Shown here in pieces: positions 5,330-6,383 of a stretch of DNA of 6,383 nt (position 1 is the stretch's first letter; the number at the start of each line of letters is the position of its first letter). The position numbers and the translations under genes are program-made. The notes under the pieces were generated by a model. That model was not told the DNA's origin, searched no databases, and worked only from the letters and a program-made list of their open reading frames with translations. The stretch comes from Clostridia bacterium (GTDB taxonomy: Bacteria > Bacillota > Clostridia > Oscillospirales > CAG-272): assembly GCA_017407375.1 (NCBI GenBank), contig JAFQWT010000013.1, positions 1-6,383 of the forward strand. Direction: 5' to 3'.

Positions 5330-6383
5330 TCGCCAAGAAGCTTCTCGGCGGCGGCCATACGGACGGCCACCGTCAGGACCGAGGCGGCCTTGGTCAGGGC
5401 CTCGTCCCCCGCAAAGGTGGGGGCAAGGCGGAGATTTTTGTCCTCGGGGTCCTTGCCATAGGGGAAGGTGGCGCCCACCTTGGTAAGGGCAACGCCCGCC
5501 GCCGCGCACAGCTGATACACGCGCGTGGCACACCCCGGCAGCACGTCAAGCGAGGAGAAGTAGCCGCCGCGCGGCTTGGTCCACGTGGCGATGCCAAGCC
5601 CCGCAAGGTCACGCTCAAGGACCGAAAGGAGCAGGCAGAACTTACGGCCGATCACGCGGCCGTGGGCAAGCATCCGCTCGTGAAGGGCGCCCTTTTCTTG
5701 GAAGAGGCGCACGTGGCGGAGTTGGTTGAGCTTATCGTGACCGATGGTCTGCACGCTCATGGCGGCGCGGATGCCGACAAGGTTCCGCTCCGAGGCGGCG
5801 ATCATCGAGATGCCGGCACCCGGCAGGGTGACCTTGGAGGTGGAGGTGAAGTAGAACACGCGGTCCTCGTTCCCCGCCGCCTTAGCAAGGGCAAAGACGT
5901 CGGCCAGGGTATCGTCCTCCTCGCCAAAGGCGTGGATGGCGTACGCGTTATCCCAGAAGATGCGGAAGTCGGGCGCGGCGGTCTGTATGGAGACCAGGCG
6001 GCGCACCGTTTCCTCGCTGTACGTGATGCCCGTGGGGTTCGAGTACTTCGGCACACACCAAATGCCCTTGACGGCAGGGTCGGCCACCAGGGCCTCCACC
6101 GCGTCCATATCGGGGCCGGTCTCGGTCATTTTGACGGGGATCAGCTCAAAGCCCAGCGACTCGGTCACGGCGAAGTGGCGGTCATAGCCCGGGGCGGGGC
6201 AAAGGAACTTCAGCTTTTCCTCACGGCACCAGGGGCGGGGCGAGCCGACCGTGCCGAGCACAAGGCAGCGCATGATGGCATCGTACATCAAATTCAAGCT
6301 GGAGTTGCCGCAAACGATGATGTTCTCCGCGGGAACGCCCGTATAATCCGAAAAGAAGCGGCGTGCCTCGGGAAGGCCGAAGG
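5326..6383 (-). CDS. PLP-dependent aminotransferase, probable type Ic aspartate aminotransferase (N-terminus beyond window)
   Basis: This fold-type I aminotransferase uses pyridoxal phosphate to move an amino group between an amino acid and a 2-oxo acid. The sequence matches the MocR-like/aspartate aminotransferase Ic family (PF12897 type). Visible signatures in order are Gly-Asn-Ser-Ser-Leu-Asn-Leu-Met-Tyr-Asp, Cys-Pro-Ala-Pro-Gly-Tyr-Asp-Arg-His-Phe, Val-Pro-Lys-Tyr-Ser-Asn-Pro-Thr-Gly, Phe-Trp-Asp-Asn-Ala-Tyr, and Ser-Thr-Ser-Lys, whose lysine (codon 5833-5835) should carry the PLP. Near the C-terminus is Asn-Leu-Arg-Leu-Ala-Pro-Thr-Phe, whose arginine (codon 5428-5430) should bind the substrate carboxylate. 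The frame stays open to the right edge, and residues before 6297 still match the family (Pro-Glu-Ala-Arg-Arg, then the Gly-Asn-Ser-Ser motif), so a TTG at 6295-6297 is not the start. About 351 residues are present; by family length, roughly 70-80 are missing. The stop lies inside a terminator. Aspartate/2-oxoglutarate specificity is inferred from the family. Confidence 0.9.
   Translation of the reverse strand, partial: FGLPEARRFFSDYTGVPAENIIVCGNSSLNLMYDAIMRCLVLGTVGSPRPWCREEKLKFLCPAPGYDRHFAVTESLGFELIPVKMTETGPDMDAVEALVADPAVKGIWCVPKYSNPTGITYSEETVRRLVSIQTAAPDFRIFWDNAYAIHAFGEEDDTLADVFALAKAAGNEDRVFYFTSTSKVTLPGAGISMIAASERNLVGIRAAMSVQTIGHDKLNQLRHVRLFQEKGALHERMLAHGRVIGRKFCLLLSVLERDLAGLGIATWTKPRGGYFSSLDVLPGCATRVYQLCAAAGVALTKVGATFPYGKDPEDKNLRLAPTFAGDEALTKAASVLTVAVRMAAAEKLLGE

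Noticed and set aside
4712..5533. Minus-strand open frame (273 codons) spanning the ligA start, its promoter and the end of the aminotransferase
   Set aside because: It runs through a terminator and a consensus promoter and overlaps two recognised proteins in another frame.
6295..6297. TTG as the start of the aminotransferase
   Set aside because: The residues encoded further upstream continue the family's Gly-Asn-Ser-Ser motif region, so the gene extends past the window edge.
1..6383. CRISPR arrays, tRNA or rRNA genes, insertion sequences, toxin-antitoxin or defence genes
   Set aside because: By reading the sequence I found no regularly spaced repeats, cloverleaf-like segments, transposase motifs or terminal repeats. 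Gaps between genes are all under 200 bp and are accounted for by start sites and terminators.

Overview
The window is GC-rich bacterial DNA with tightly packed genes. Short AT-rich gaps hold strong Shine-Dalgarno sites, a near-consensus housekeeping (sigma-A type) promoter and symmetrical hairpin terminators. The protein types fit a GC-rich member of the Clostridia, probably gut-type and anaerobic: an NAD-dependent DNA ligase, a TtcA-like thiolase, a signal-less Amidase_3 enzyme, a type Ic aspartate aminotransferase and a cysteine-rich zinc-ribbon protein. The assignment is inferred from gene types and style, not from a marker gene.

Layout from left to right. (1) A plus-strand operon at 1-1658: the 3' end of a possible GNAT-type gene, 5-formyltetrahydrofolate cyclo-ligase (2 nt gap, with its ribosome site inside the upstream gene), then an uncharacterised double zinc-ribbon protein. 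(2) A 15-bp perfect hairpin at 1662-1694 separates this operon from a convergent minus-strand gene, an N-acetylmuramoyl-L-alanine amidase (1699-2262). (3) A 65-bp divergent gap holds the start signals of the amidase and of a plus-strand TtcA-family ATPase (2328-3065). (4) A second symmetrical terminator (3067-3094) lies between ttcA and the convergent ligA (3138-5147, minus), which encodes a complete 669-residue enzyme with all domains intact. (5) Upstream of ligA come its promoter, a short AT-rich stretch, and a third symmetrical terminator (5296-5329) that contains the stop codon of a minus-strand aminotransferase. That aminotransferase runs off the right edge and lacks its N-terminus.

The genes are housekeeping functions that do not form one pathway: one-carbon metabolism, tRNA thiolation, DNA repair and replication, wall hydrolysis and amino acid metabolism. 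I see no mobile element, CRISPR array, RNA gene, prophage or defence system. The points most worth a second look are the unassigned zinc-ribbon protein, the amidase that lacks an export signal and may belong to sporulation, and the repeated use of symmetrical A/T-flanked hairpins at gene ends. I did not find evidence for a new multi-gene system here.
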